Assembly: GCA_948567375.1 (NCBI GenBank)
Contig: OX419756.1
Coordinates: 53,608,552-53,672,551, forward strand
DNA length: 64,000 nucleotides
Source of the DNA: Lunularia cruciata
Lineage: Eukaryota; Streptophyta; Marchantiopsida; Lunulariales; Lunulariaceae
Reading direction: 5' to 3'
This document shows, piece after piece, positions 10,163 to 21,323 of this stretch. The translations under genes were made by a program, and so were the position numbers. Every line of letters begins with the position of its first letter. Within the stretch, counting starts at the first letter, position 1. The notes beneath the pieces are model-generated. The model did no database searches, was not told where the DNA came from, and was given only the letters and a program-made list of their open reading frames with translations.

Positions 10163-11252
10163 AATCTGCCTCGTTCTCCCATGAAAACACCTCGCCCAAT
10201 TATTGGTGTTCTCCTGCAAACAATTTGTGAAAGAACACCGCTTGGTGTTTCATCACATATGTTGTTCTCTCCGGCTTCAGGATTGCCATCAAAGCACTCA
10301 CAATTCCTCTCTTGACAGGGTCTTTGTAACTTTCTACCTTGTACCCATTCTTTGTTCTCTTCGACGAGAAGGCATCTCTCACCTCTTGAGTTTCTTAGGC
10401 TATCTCTCCTTTTCCCAAGAACATGGCTCCCTGCTCCGAGCCCGCCTCCTTCCCAAGTACAAGTCTCCAATCTGACTCTGTCCAACAAGCCGGATTTCCT
10501 CTCTTCCCTTCCTCCTCAGGTCCATCGAGACACTTACTCTCAATGATCTCTGTCATGAATCCTGGAAAACTTACATTCCAGTTCCATGCCAGAAAGGTGA
10601 TCCGAAGTGGGCTCAAGACTTTGATCCTTGCTTCTACATGTAATCTCTGAATTGCATGATTTCTCACTATGAATTTGGAGTTCTTCTTCTCTCCTCCCAT
10701 CTCTTCTGCTTTCTCACTTTCTCTCAATTTCACTCTCGCAACTTCTTCCTTACACACTAACACAAGCCCAACTCTATTTCCCTTTCCCCAATCACCTACA
10801 AGACGACTCCTCAATGGCGAAGGAAAATTGCTCAACATTTCGTCGTTGCAGTTTTGATTTTTATAGAGTTGTCCTTCTTTGTCTTCCGTCACTTTGAGTT
10901 TCTACCAAGAAATCACACCTCCGGCATGCACCTGTTACTGTCAATCAACCTTCGCGTGTATGAGCTGCCTGTTTTGAAATGGCCCCTTCTTGAATTTCTT
11001 GCCCCAACAAAAGGTTGTTAGACTATCTTCACCTCGGGTTGAGCTCCCCCTCCCCCCCAATCCAAAGACAATTTACTTCGTATTGTATGTGACAAGGCAT
11101 TTCCAAGTACTTTGCCTTATGACCCAAAGTCACTTTACTTCGGGTTTCAACCCAAAGACTCTTTTCTTTGCCTTCTTCGGCCATACAGGTGCAATCCAAC
11201 TTCTCTATACACTTCTTCTCCTTTATTCTAAAAAAAAAATATGGGCACCACA
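10163..11252 (-). repeat. 5' LTR fragment of A2 (first about 1.1 kb of the LTR)
   Basis: Starts at 11252 with TGTGGTGCCCATATTTT and follows the LTR at 1114-4876 closely, including the TATA box and the start of the LTR frame (MLSNFPSPLRSRLVGDWGKG at about 10832). It then breaks off at about 10163 inside the frame, where it is fused to RNase H sequence. The fusion creates an accidental hybrid frame (9629-10219) with LTR-derived residues WARCFHGRTRQ joined to RNase H. Confidence 0.85.
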
Positions 11253-11769
11253 ATTGCATTGTCTCTTTTCTCTTCTAACCACATCAGTTGATAAATCTGA
11301 AGATCCTGACTTTCTTCTTCCGACAATCGTCTTTGCAAGGAATCTGATATGTTGGTACTTCAAATTCAACTAGCAGTATGGGATGCAAGCCATATGTCAA
11401 GAAGTATGGAGTTTTTTTTGTTGTTATCTTTTCTGTCATTCGATATGTCCACAACGTGGCTGGTAATTTTATGTCCCAGTCATAGGCATAATTGACAGTC
11501 ACCTTATTCAAAATTTTGCAAAGTAACCCATTTGCTTTTTCCGTTAAGCCATATGCTTTTGGGTTATAAGAAGTCGTCTTCTGATCTTTAATCTGAAATT
11601 ACTTGGTTAATGCCTCCATTACACAGTTCAAAAAATGTGTTCCTTGGTCACTGACCAATTCCAGAGGACACCCATATCGGGAGATGATGTTTTGAAAGAA
11701 AAATTCCACCACAGTTTCAGCATCATCTCTCCGAGTTGCTTCAGCTTTGACCATCTTGGTAGCATAGTC
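11253..11769 (-). pseudogene. pol: Integrase core and C-terminal fragment, element A1
   Basis: From 11769 the frame gives an integrase core with LELVSDQGTHFLN, a stop, then NPKAYGLTEKANGLLCKILN and NYAYDWDIKLPATLWTYR. It ends at 11253, where the A2 LTR starts. The second catalytic Asp (VSDQ) and the Glu (GLTEKAN) are visible. The first Asp lay to the right and is lost at the B1 border. One stop and a frameshift around GCC/CKDDCRK near 11335 make it a pseudogene. It is homologous to 62403-62825 and 54226-54860. Confidence 0.8.
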
Positions 11770-12452
11770 TGTGAGCCGGCCTGTCTCTCACTTAGGATGA
11801 ACCTCTGATGGCTATTATGGTAGCGCACCCTGGACTAAAAAGGCAAGGAACCCGAACTCCATCATACTCCTCTAAGGCTAACACTCCAAGACTCAAGACA
11901 TTGCTCACTAGAGAACTCAATGAGAGAGAGATAGTTGCAAATGAAAGGATGATGAGTACCTCCTCACTCCTTGCTTATATACTTGTGAAATAGTTACATA
12001 CCAAAGTTACTAATTACCGTAGTAACTCAAGTTACTAGACTAAAAGTCAAGTAAAGTCAAAAAGTAGAAAGGAATATCCATTCACATGGGCATATTCCCC
12101 TAAGCATGTGGTCTTATCTTGACCCAACCACTAAGTCAAGGATTCCTTCACATGGGCTATCCTTGGACTAAAGAAGAATCCAAAACAAAAAGGCTTGCAG
12201 GCCCAAGAGTTCTCAACTCTTTCCTCAAAGCCAAACACCTAGGAATAATACCAAGTCAACACACTAAAATCCAAAATAGTGGTGCTCATCTTTTCTACTT
12301 CCTCTAAAGTAAGGTCCCCTCTATCTTAGCTATGACTAACTTAAGCTAATTATGACTAATATAGAACCATCCTTTATCTCTATATAAATAATATCTCTTA
12401 AGTACTTGTAATACCAAGTAAATACCACACACATGCACATATGGGTGTTACA
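11770..12452 (-). repeat. 3' LTR of B1, 683 bp
   Basis: On the minus strand it starts TGTAACACCCATATGTG at 12452 and ends GGCCGGCTCACA at 11770. It keeps a 13-base segment (ACCACATGCTTAG, near 12100-12115) that is missing from both LTRs of B2. Confidence 0.9.
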
Positions 12453-12500
12453 TTTACCTCCGGACTAAGTTTTCACTTTGTCCTCAAAGTGAAGGTCTCT

Positions 12501-15500
12501 CTACCTTCTATGGTACATCTTCAACTTATCATGGTTAATCCTATCAAAGTGTCTTCCTCCCAACTCCTTGAGATCATAGGTGTAATTGCCTCACACCTTC
12601 TCCACTATGAAAGTTCCAAAGTACTTAGGCAAAAACTTCTTTTGCACTCTCTTGAATCGAATGGAATCAAACAACATTACTCAATCACCTTCTTTGAAAG
12701 TCTCCACCTTCTTCTTGCCTTGCCTCTTGTCATAGCTCTCCTTTTGTTTCCTTTGGGCTTGCTCCACTCGAACCATAGCAACTGCTCTTGCCTCTTCCAA
12801 CTCCATGAGTTGATCCTTCCTTGACTTCTCTGCATCACCTCCTTGTGCTTTTTTCAATCTCCTATGAATGCTTTGGAAGGTAGGAAGATCAAAGTGAATA
12901 GGTAGGGTAGACTCAATACCATACACCAATTGAAATGGAGAATATCCGGTGGAAGTCTTCATGGTTGTCCTATACTCCCACAAAATTGCATGAATCCTCT
13001 TGTTCCAATGATGTTTAGCCCCCTCCATTTTTGCATCTTTGGCCAACATCATGCACAAGGTCTGATTGGTTCTCTCTGCCAAGCCATTGGAATTTGGCTT
13101 ATAGGATGTAGTTACTCTATGTGTGATAGAGAAATGTCGTAGCATGGCTGTAGTAATGCTTCCTGTAAACTCTCCTCCTCTATCAGAAACCAACTCCAAA
13201 GGGCATCCAAACCTAGTGATAATGCGTTCATAAAGAAATCTACCCACTTCATCTTCATTCTTGTCCCTCAATGGTCTAGCCTCAACCCACTTGGTAAGGT
13301 AATGAGTAACTACCACAATGTACCGATTGTTCCTTGGTGTTCTATTGAGAGGACCTACAAAATCAATTCCCCACTTCTCAAAAGGTCCTAGCAATGGAAT
13401 TGATCTAAGTGGTGGAGTGGATGTAGACTTCCTAGCAAAAGCTTGACAAACATGACAAGTTTTGCAATAATCAAGACAATCCTTGAAAATCCCTCTCCAA
13501 TGGTAACCTGCATCTAGAATCTTGAAAGCAGTCACCTTTCCTGCAAAGTGTCCTCCACATACTAGACCTTCATGAAACTCCTTTATGAGTAGGATAGACT
13601 CTTCCTTACCCACTGCTCTTTGAAGTAGACCATCTGCTCCTTGGTGAAAAAGAATACCCTAAACCATCTAGATCTTGCTGCAAGGGCCTTCCTCTCCCTA
13701 GCATGCATCCCTTCTGGATAGTTACCTCTTGTCACAAAATCCACAATCTCCTTGTACTCCATTGGAACCTCTTGAGTGAATAAGATTGTCATGAGCTCCT
13801 CATCCGGGAAGGAATCATCCACTGGCTCATCTCCATCATGATCATAGGCTCTAGATAATAAATTAGCATTTGCATGTTTCTTTCTTGGCCTATCCTCAAT
13901 GGTGTAGTCATACTCAGACAAGAGTATCATCCACCTTGCTAGTCTCCCTTCAACATTAGGCTTGTTGAAGATGTACTTTAAAGCCTTGTGATCCGTGACA
14001 ATGGTGGCTTTCCCTCCAATCAAGTAGTGTCTAAACTTCTTGAGACCAAAGATCACTGCCAACCCTTCTCTCTCCGTGACAAAATAGTTCTTCTCTGCTG
14101 AAACCATCTGCCTACTAGCATAAGCTATTGGATGATCATGCCCATCTTGGTCTAATTGACTAAGAGTGCATCCTATTGCTACATTAGAAGCATCAGTGTA
14201 GAGGATGAAAGGCTTACTCCAATTAGGTTTAGCAAGAATTGGAGTTACAACAAGGGATTGCTTGAATTCCTCAAAAGCTTTGAGAGCCTCCTTGTCCTCC
14301 AAAATCACCATGTAATCTACACCCTTCTTCATGTAGATGGTCAATGCATAAGCCTTGTTGGAAAATGAGAAGATGAACCTCCTATAGTATCCAACCATCC
14401 CCAAGAATTGGCGTAACTTTGTCAAGCTTGAAGGGAATGGAAGGTCTGAGATTTTCCTCACCTTCTCAGGATCAACTGCTATTCCATCCTTGGAGATGAT
14501 GTGCCCCAAAAGTAGACCTTCTTCACACCCAAAAATGCACTTCTCTGGGTTGAGTGATGCATTTGCCTCATCCAAGCACTGCAAGACTTTGATTAGGTGC
14601 TCAAGGGGCTCCTCCTTGCTCCCATAGACACAAAAGTCATCAATGAAGTCTCTCACAAATTTCCCAATGAAAGGTTCAAATACCTTGTTCATGAACCGTT
14701 GGAATGTGGCTGGAGCATTGCAAAGCCCAAAAGGCATGACCTTGAAAGCGTAAGTTCTCCAAGGTGTGGTGAATGTGGTGAGTTGTTGATGCTCTGGTGC
14801 AATCTTGATTTGGTTATATCCACTATAACAATCTCCAAAATTGTACCTCTCATGACCTGCAACCTCCTTCAAGATCTCATCAATGAATGGCAATGGGTAG
14901 TAGTCCTTCTTGGTAACAGCATTGAGCTTCTTGTAATCCACACATACCCAAAGCTTGCCATTCTTTTTCTTCACAATGACAATTGGAGACACCCATTCTG
15001 AATTCTCCACCTCAAAGATAAATCTAGCCTCCTTGAGCTTATCAATCTCCTCCTTCACAACCAAAGATATTGGTGGGCTAATGCAACGTTGCTTTTGGCG
15101 TATTGGTCTTGCATGTGACTCCACCTCTATCTTGTGCTCCTCCAAGATGACTTCCTTCAAATCCTTGTAACTAAAAGCAAACACATGGATGAACTTGCGG
15201 AAAATCTCCTCAAATCTCACCTTCTCCTCCTTGGTAACATTTGGGCCATACTTGAGGGTAGCTAACCTTCTCTCTACCTCCTCAAGTGTCAATGGTGATT
15301 TGTCTGGGTCCTTCAAAACCTTTGGCTTAGGTGCAAAATCCATAGCACACAAGGGATACACATCTGAATCAGATTCAGATTCATCCTCCTTGGTGGAAGT
15401 CTCTTCCTCCATGCTTGTATCCACACCTGAAGCTCCTTCTTCAGAATCTGATTCCCAATAATCAGAAGATGGTGTATCTAAATGTGAAGTGTTGGTAGTG

Positions 15501-17316
15501 TTAGTCACAGGAACTGTGACTCTATGGTTTGACGGCCCAATCCTCAAGTACCCTTTGTGCCATCGATCAGTTGTGCGTGCTGCTCTCAACCATGGCCTCC
15601 CAAGAAGTAAGTCATAGCTTGAATCCTTCAAGACTTGGAAAGTCATGAGATTTTGAACTTCCATAAGTGAAACTACCACCTTATCCATCACTCCTATTGG
15701 TTGAACTTGTTGCTTGTTTGCCATGCTCACCACAAATGTTGAAGGTCTTGAGGGTATTATACCCAACTTCTTCATCAACCTTTCTGACATGGCATTCACA
15801 ACTGATCCTCCGTCAACCAATGCATCCTTGATGTTGTGACCATTCATACTCACATCAATCTTGGAGGCATATTCACAAGCCTCCCATGGTGCTGGCTTGG
15901 CATCCACCACCCCCATTGATATTGAAACTTTTGCCTTCTTCTTCTTCTTGCTCCTTGTAGAACTCAAACCACCTCTAAGCTACTTTCTCAAGGTAGGATT
16001 CAAAGCAATTAATTGGCCCACTGTGATGTTAGCCTTGTGACTACCAACATCCTCCAACACATTGTAGTTCCATTGTTGCTTTGAGATCAAGAAGTCCTCC
16101 ATCCCCAACTTCTTCCTTGGAGTCTTTGTTGTTGATGGTGTTGAGGTGCGAGTGCTCCTAGTAGACATAGGAGTATCCTTGCTTGAAGTAAATCCTTGAG
16201 AAGAGTGAACATCCTCTGCAAAACAAGCTCTCTTCTTCTCTTGTGCCAAAAGCTCCAAATTAAGACCCTTGGAGTTTGAGCACTCTCCCTTCTCATACTT
16301 GCTCTCAACCACATCTATGGATGCTATCCCCTTACCTTTGTTGGGATTATGAGCCACTTGGGTTTCACTACTTCCCTCTTTTCCTCTATTGGCTCCCTCA
16401 TAACCCCTTCCTCCATGGTAAGTGGAATTTGGGCAATTCCTTTGGATATGGCCTCTTCCTCCACAACCAAAACAATTTCTATCATTGAAATTGTTAGTTG
16501 GTTGGCCTCCTCTATATGGATAGTTTCTATAACTCCTAGGCCCTCTCCCTACATTCTGATCTACCTCTCTCTTCTCCCATAGTTGCACCACATTGATCTT
16601 GAGATCCGCAAGTTGTTCTATGATGGTTTGGAGTGGATCTTTTGGTGGAGGTGCAAGAACTGGAGCAAATACTACTTGTGATGCAACCCTTGTCACCAAA
16701 GTATCAGAAGTTCCACCATACTTGTAGCCTTCAGGAGGATGCACAACCTCCTTCACCACCAAATCACTCTCATCCCCTTCCAAAATCTCCTCCATACGAA
16801 TTGCAATCTTGATAGCTTCAACCTTGGAAGAAGGTTTCTCATATCTCACCTTGCTTCTAATTTGTGGTCTCAACCCTCCCACAAAATTCTTGGTGAGCAT
16901 GGCCCCTATGCCAATCATTGTAGTCTCCACATCATCCCCACCCTTCCTCAACACTATGCAAATCTGGACTCCAACTTTTCCACTCTTTCCACATAGACTC
17001 TCACTTTCTCTCCATCTCCTTGCTTGAGAAATGTAACCTCACTCATCAATCTCTCATAACTCTCATCAGGAAGAAAGTTCTCAATGAGTGCTGAAGTCAA
17101 AGTCTCCCAAGACTCCTCTTCCCCATCTCTCCTCTCTCTCTTTTGGTATTCTGACTCATACCATGTAAGTGCTACATCCTCAAAGAAATCTGGTAATAAT
17201 GAGGCCCACTCATTATTCCTCCTCTCATTTTTTCCTATGCAAGCTCTCTTGAAGTCTCTCACAAAGGCCTCCACATCTTCTCAATCCTTGCCAAAGAAAA
17301 CCGGAAGTTTCCCCAT
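12501..17316 (-). pseudogene. gag-pol: Gag-Pol polyprotein of B1, inactivated
   Basis: Collinear with the intact 1608-codon gene of B2. Start codon at 17316 (MGKLPVFFGKD), then a stop where B2 has Gly. A frameshift near 16954, a stop near 15978 (after TLRK) and a frameshift around 13590-13613 break it further. There is also a stop near 12680 after EGD. The long open pieces 15980-16954 (Gag with CCHC CFGCGGRGHIQRNC), 13583-15967 (protease VDGGSVVN, reverse transcriptase FIDDFCVYG, RNase H) and 12681-13613 (integrase WGIDFVGPL, LVSDRGGEF, GLAERTN) show that all domains were once present. Several stops are G-to-A or C-to-T type changes. Confidence 0.9.
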
Positions 17317-17585
17317 CTTAACCCCTCACTATCTTTCTTTTCTCTCAATTTTTTTTTCTCTATTAGTAATAGAGTGAGAGAAAAGAATTTTTCTCAATTC
17401 TTTTCTCTCACTCTATTACTAATAGAGTATATACATGACTAACACCATCTGAGAATAATCCACTCTAGGGAACACAAAAGGTTCAGGTTGTTCCAAGATT
17501 TCTATAGCAACATCAAATCCTAGAGTGCATATTAATCTAACTCTCATGGATAGTTTATCCATAAGTTGAAAGATTATCTCCATCA

Positions 17586-18059
17586 CTAATCTTGAGAACT
17601 AGCTGATGAAGGTGGTAGTATTTCTGTAGCTGTACTAAGACTCTCTCCTAGATCCTTCACCAAAGTTTCCAAAAGTGCTTTTACTCCACTACACTCATGT
17701 CCTTTTGGAAGTCCTTCAACTCCACAAACCTCACACAACTCCTTGGTCTTAGATCTTCTCCCTCCCAATCTTGGTGAAGAAGGTCCAACACGCAAACCCA
17801 AGTCAAGTAAGCCTCTCCTTTCCCTCAATCTCTTGCTCTCAAAGGTCAATGGACATGAACTTGCCTTATGTCCCTTCTCTCCACATAGAAAGCACGTAGA
17901 CTCACTCTTTCCTCCAAGTGGTGTAGGTTTTTGGATCCTCTCAATACTCTCTTCAAATTCTATTGTAAACTCTCTTTTCCTCAAATCAACCCCTACAATC
18001 ACCTCAAACCCTTGGGGAACCTTGCATAATCTCAATTTCCACTCTTGATAACACTCCAT
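17586..18059 (-). CDS. Leader ORF1 of B1: 157-aa zinc-knuckle protein
   Basis: Open frame upstream of gag, separated from the Gag start by about 270 bases. It reads MECYQEWKLRLCKVPQGFEV, a charged segment, then a CCHC knuckle CFLCGEKGHKASSC near residues 57-70. A basic stretch follows (KRLRERRG), then a second Cys/His cluster CEVCGVEGLPKGHEC near 111-125 and a Ser/Thr tail. It is the longest intact copy of an ORF shared by B1, B2 and B3. The CCHC motif implies RNA or ssDNA binding. An extra ORF before gag is known in some Tat/Ogre-type elements, though I see no obvious homology to those. The knuckle context also recalls LINE ORF1 proteins. Function is inferred only. Confidence 0.6.
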   Translation of the reverse strand: MECYQEWKLRLCKVPQGFEVIVGVDLRKREFTIEFEESIERIQKPTPLGGKSESTCFLCGEKGHKASSCPLTFESKRLRERRGLLDLGLRVGPSSPRLGGRRSKTKELCEVCGVEGLPKGHECSGVKALLETLVKDLGESLSTATEILPPSSASSQD

Positions 18060-18895
18060 GTTCCCAAGATGAATCTAAACACTCAAACATGCTTTTTGTT
18101 GATCTCAAACTTCTCATGCATGAGATCTCCACTCTGCAGAATTGACACTTCCTCACAATGTCACTCAAATCTCCCAACCAGTATGTCCCAGTCCTCTGAA
18201 ATTTTGCACACTTAATCAAAACTCTAGGGCGTCCCTTCCTATAAAATTTCAGATCTTTTCATTGAGCCATTTGGCCTAGACATCTTTCTATTCAGTACCC
18301 ATATTTCAGATTTGGTCTGAAACCCACCCCACTCACTTCAAAAACTCATAACTCCTTGCGCAAGAATGATCTCTCTCTCATTTTTGTGGCAGCAGGTAGA
18401 ATACAATGCACTAAATTTTTTTGGAAATTTTCAGGACAATTCACTGAAAATTGAAGAAATGGAAGACTCTGTACACTTTTCCAGAGAGCATGCAGTTACG
18501 GGAGCACTTTACCCTATCAACTTTCAAAATTCTAGACCAGTGCGCATAGTAGCTCTCACACTAATTTCAAGTGTGCTAACTTAAAGATAACCCAAGCTAT
18601 CATATGTAGAAATTTCAAGTCCAGATCTCAAACTTGAGATTTTGCCCAAAAATCTCCTTAATCCCCAAAATCTGCAATCCACCTCACACAATCTCTCCAA
18701 TTCCTCTCATGTGTACAAGATGTACAAAATCACCTCAAAGACATTATAATGAACTACAGGGTATACACATGGATCTTGGTTTTCTAACATAAGTTCAGCC
18801 CTCTCCTCTCCTAATGTTCTCTCCAAGTGAGCTCTCATAGCCTCCTTCTACCTAATGTAGAATTGAACGTGGAACATTATCTTGCCTTCTAGAGA

Positions 18896-18914
18896 GGTCC
18901 CGGCAACGGAACCA
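18896..18914 (-). other. Primer-binding site, family B (B1)
   Basis: Minus strand TGGTTCCGTTGCCGGGACC, 4 bases inside the 5' LTR end. Identical to B2 24809-24827. Similar to, but not the same as, the TGGCGCCGTTGCCGGGG PBS of many Athila/Tat-like elements. Confidence 0.8.
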
Positions 18915-18918
18915 AAAA

Positions 18919-19610
18919 TGTGAGCCGGCCTGTCTCTCACTCAAGATGAACCTCTGATGGCTATTATGGTAGCGCACCATGGACTAAGAAGGCAAGGAAC
19001 CCAAATTCCATCATACTCCTCCAAGGCTAACACTCCAAGACTCAAGACATTGCTCACTAGAGAACTCAATGAGAGAGAGATAGTTGCAAATGAAAGGATG
19101 ATGAGTACCTCCTCACCCCTTGTTTATCTACTTGTGAAATAGTTACGTACCAAAGTTACTAATTACCGTAGTAACTCAAGTTACTAGACTAAAAGTCAAG
19201 TAAAGTCAAAAAGTAGAAAGGAATATCCGTTCACATGGGCATATTCCCCTAAGCATGTGGTCTTATCTTGATCCAACCACTAAGTCAAGGATTCCTTCAC
19301 ATGGGCTATCCTTGGACTAAAGAAGAATCCAAAACAAAAAGGCTTGCAGGCCCAAGAGTTCTCAACTCTTTCCTCAAAGCCAAACACCTAGGAATAATAC
19401 CAAGTCAACACACTAAAATCCAAAATAGTGGTGCTCATCTTTTCTACTTCCTCTAAATTAAGGTCCCCTCTATCTTAGCTATGACTAAATTTAGCTAACC
19501 ATGACTAATATAGAACCATCCTTTATCTCTATATAAATAATATCTCTTAAGTACTTGTAATACCAAGTAAAATATCACAATACCACACACATGCACATAT
19601 GGGTGTTACA
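18919..19610 (-). repeat. 5' LTR of B1, 692 bp
   Basis: Minus strand starts TGTAACACCCATATGTG at 19610 and ends GGCCGGCTCACA at 18919. It contains a short duplicated AATATCACA-like insertion near 19570 that the 3' LTR lacks. Confidence 0.9.
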
Positions 19611-21235
19611 GTCCAAACCTCGGACCTTGGTATGATGTGCTAGCTTGAGGCTGTACTTCTTGTGTTTGGTATACAGCCTCTTAGTCCTCGTCTTGGTTCC
19701 ATCCCGGAACCCAATCAATTTGCTGCACCGAGAATGCATTACGAGTATTTCATTCTGTGTTTTCATGGCCTGATTTGCCACATGCGGTGCATCATACATT
19801 CGATCTCCCAAATGCTGGGGCCTTCCTTCTGTCCTTAGCCCCAATCATCAGGATCTTGAAATCCAAAAACTCCTTGATGAGGGCATTCAGCTTGGTATCC
19901 ACCTTATGTACACTCTTTGCTGGAGGAGTCACTGGTTTCTTACACCCACGTCTTCTGACTCGTCTTGGCTTTGATTCTTCTTTGGATTCCGAAGAAGAGC
20001 TCAAAGACGTGGAGGACTTGTCCGAAGAAGGGGATGTGCTGCGTGAGCTCTCCTTCTAAGCTTCTTGCCTTTCTTCTCCCAATTTCTTTGGTTGCCAGCA
20101 GAGTGAGAGTGGGCCGCCTCGTAACAAGTGACATGTTTGAGTACTTTGTCAAGGGAAGTTACATTCCTCTCCCTTGCAAAGATTTGTATCTCTGGTGAAA
20201 GTCCCCCAAGGAACCAGGTAATGGCTTGGGCATCGGAGTAACCCACCACCCCCGATTGCTTGGGAACTTGGTTCAAAAGTGCCATGAACCGCTCAGAGTA
20301 GTCTCTCAACTTCTCCTTCTTGCCTCGGTCTAAATCATTGAGTGCCGCAAAGACACTCGTATCGTAATCAACCTCCCGGAATCGTTCCAGGAAGTGAATT
20401 CTCAAGTCCGTCCAGTCCGCTGGTACGAACCTCTTTTGGGTCACATGGGTGTACCAACTCCAAGCTTTCTTTTGGAGCAGACTTGGGAAAGTTCTCAGGC
20501 GATCCGCCGAGTCATGCTCCTTGTAAGCAAAGGAGATGACTTTGAATTCTTCAATGAACTCATTGGGGTCTTTGTCTTGTTCTATCCCCTTGTACTTCTG
20601 ATAGGCGTGTTGGGTGATAGGCAACAAAGTCACCGTTCGCTGCACTAGGATTGGCTAAGGTAGTGTTGAACTTGACGGAACTGAAGGATTGGCTGGTATT
20701 GACGCCGTGTTGTCAGCCCAGCGGTTCCAATTCGTCAAATTCAAAGTAGGGTCTTCTTCAACAATTTCTGCTATGAGAGTGTCGACTTCAACCCGAGTGG
20801 AAGATTCAGGATCAATGCCTTCGATTTGTTCTTCAAAATTCCTTCGGGACAACAAAGGAATTGTTTGTAGAAGATGTTGACAATCTTCTTCCGTAAGTGT
20901 TTGTGCTGTCTTTTCTCAAACAAAGTTCTTCAAGGACACGACTTCCTTTATAGCACGACAGGAGAAGTTGGTGTACTGGGCCGCAATGCATATGTTTGAC
21001 CACTCGATTCTTTCTTCTTCTTGGACAAAGAGGGAGATGCAAAGTAGCCTTGCCAACCGCCTTTGCATTTCTTGTGGTCAAGTTCTCGTAGGGCTTCTTG
21101 CACTTTTTGAAGGAGTTGAAAGTCCAACACCTCTTGTTTGTCAATAGTGGATAAGACATTTAGACGTTTGTCTTCTTCACGCTGAAGTGCTTGTTTTTGA
21201 GCTCTCTCTTCCCATTGCTCTCTCGATGCAGACAT
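19611..21235 (-). pseudogene. gag: Gag of element A1
   Basis: Starts at 21235 (MSASREQWEERAQKQ) and is collinear with the A2 and A4 gags. N-terminal helical region, then a frameshift near 20950, then the Gag core in 20645-20001 (HAYQKYKGIEQDKDPNEFIE, WSWYTHVTQKRF, LRDYSERFMALLNQVPKQ, WFLGGLSPEIQ). Another shift follows, then a nucleocapsid part (20004-19611) with a basic RRVRRRG stretch and a first CCHC-like knuckle CTACGKSGHENTK whose last Cys is not seen. It is cut at 19610 by B1 just after GPRFGL. Two frameshifts and a stop make it non-coding. Confidence 0.85.
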
Positions 21236-21300
21236 TCATATTGTGTTGATACACAGTTTCAAATTTGGCTTCATATTCTCCCACTTCTGAGATTTGTATC

Positions 21301-21316
21301 CCTAGCAGCGGTGCCA
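21301..21316 (-). other. Primer-binding site, element A1
   Basis: Minus strand TGGCACCGCTGCTAGG, 7 bases inside the LTR end; a variant of the A2 site at 1091-1106. Confidence 0.7.
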
Positions 21317-21323
21317 AAAATCA

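Larger units (their letters stand above)
1..11252 (-). mobile_element. Element A2: Ty3/gypsy, family A, tandem-type arrangement, left end outside window
   Basis: Read on the minus strand, the order is: broken LTR (11252 to 10163), RNase H and integrase (10162 to 9274, then 5482 to 4877), polypurine tract, full LTR (4876 to 1114), a second PBS and the start of a second gag. A simple element would end at the second LTR and be followed by host DNA. PBS plus gag after that LTR means LTR-internal-LTR-internal, as left by recombination between two elements or by a tandem insertion. The rest of the 5' LTR, gag, protease and reverse transcriptase are missing between the broken LTR and RNase H. The right end sits directly in the integrase gene of A1 at 11253. 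The integrase is interrupted by the solo LTR 5488-9268. The element is defective. Confidence 0.75.
11770..19610 (-). mobile_element. Element B1: Ty3/gypsy family B, full structure, decayed
   Basis: Two LTRs in direct repeat (18919-19610 and 11770-12452), PBS, leader with zinc-knuckle ORF, gag-pol and polypurine tract are all present in the order of B2. The two LTRs differ at more than a dozen positions plus small indels, so it is clearly older than B2. The flanks do not form a target duplication: TAGTC on the left, GTCCA on the right. They belong to different parts of A1, integrase versus gag. That points to a deletion or to recombination between two B insertions. Confidence 0.9.

Noticed and set aside
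11808-12307. Repeated 61-62 codon frames (MAIMVAHPGLKRQG-like, MTQPLSQGFLHMGY-like) in all B LTRs
   Set aside because: They are antisense frames inside the B LTR repeated with each LTR copy; no domain, and changes look neutral.
18896-18914. Possible tRNA gene 3' end
   Set aside because: Only the last 18-19 bases resemble a tRNA; no cloverleaf is present, and the position next to an LTR makes it a PBS.
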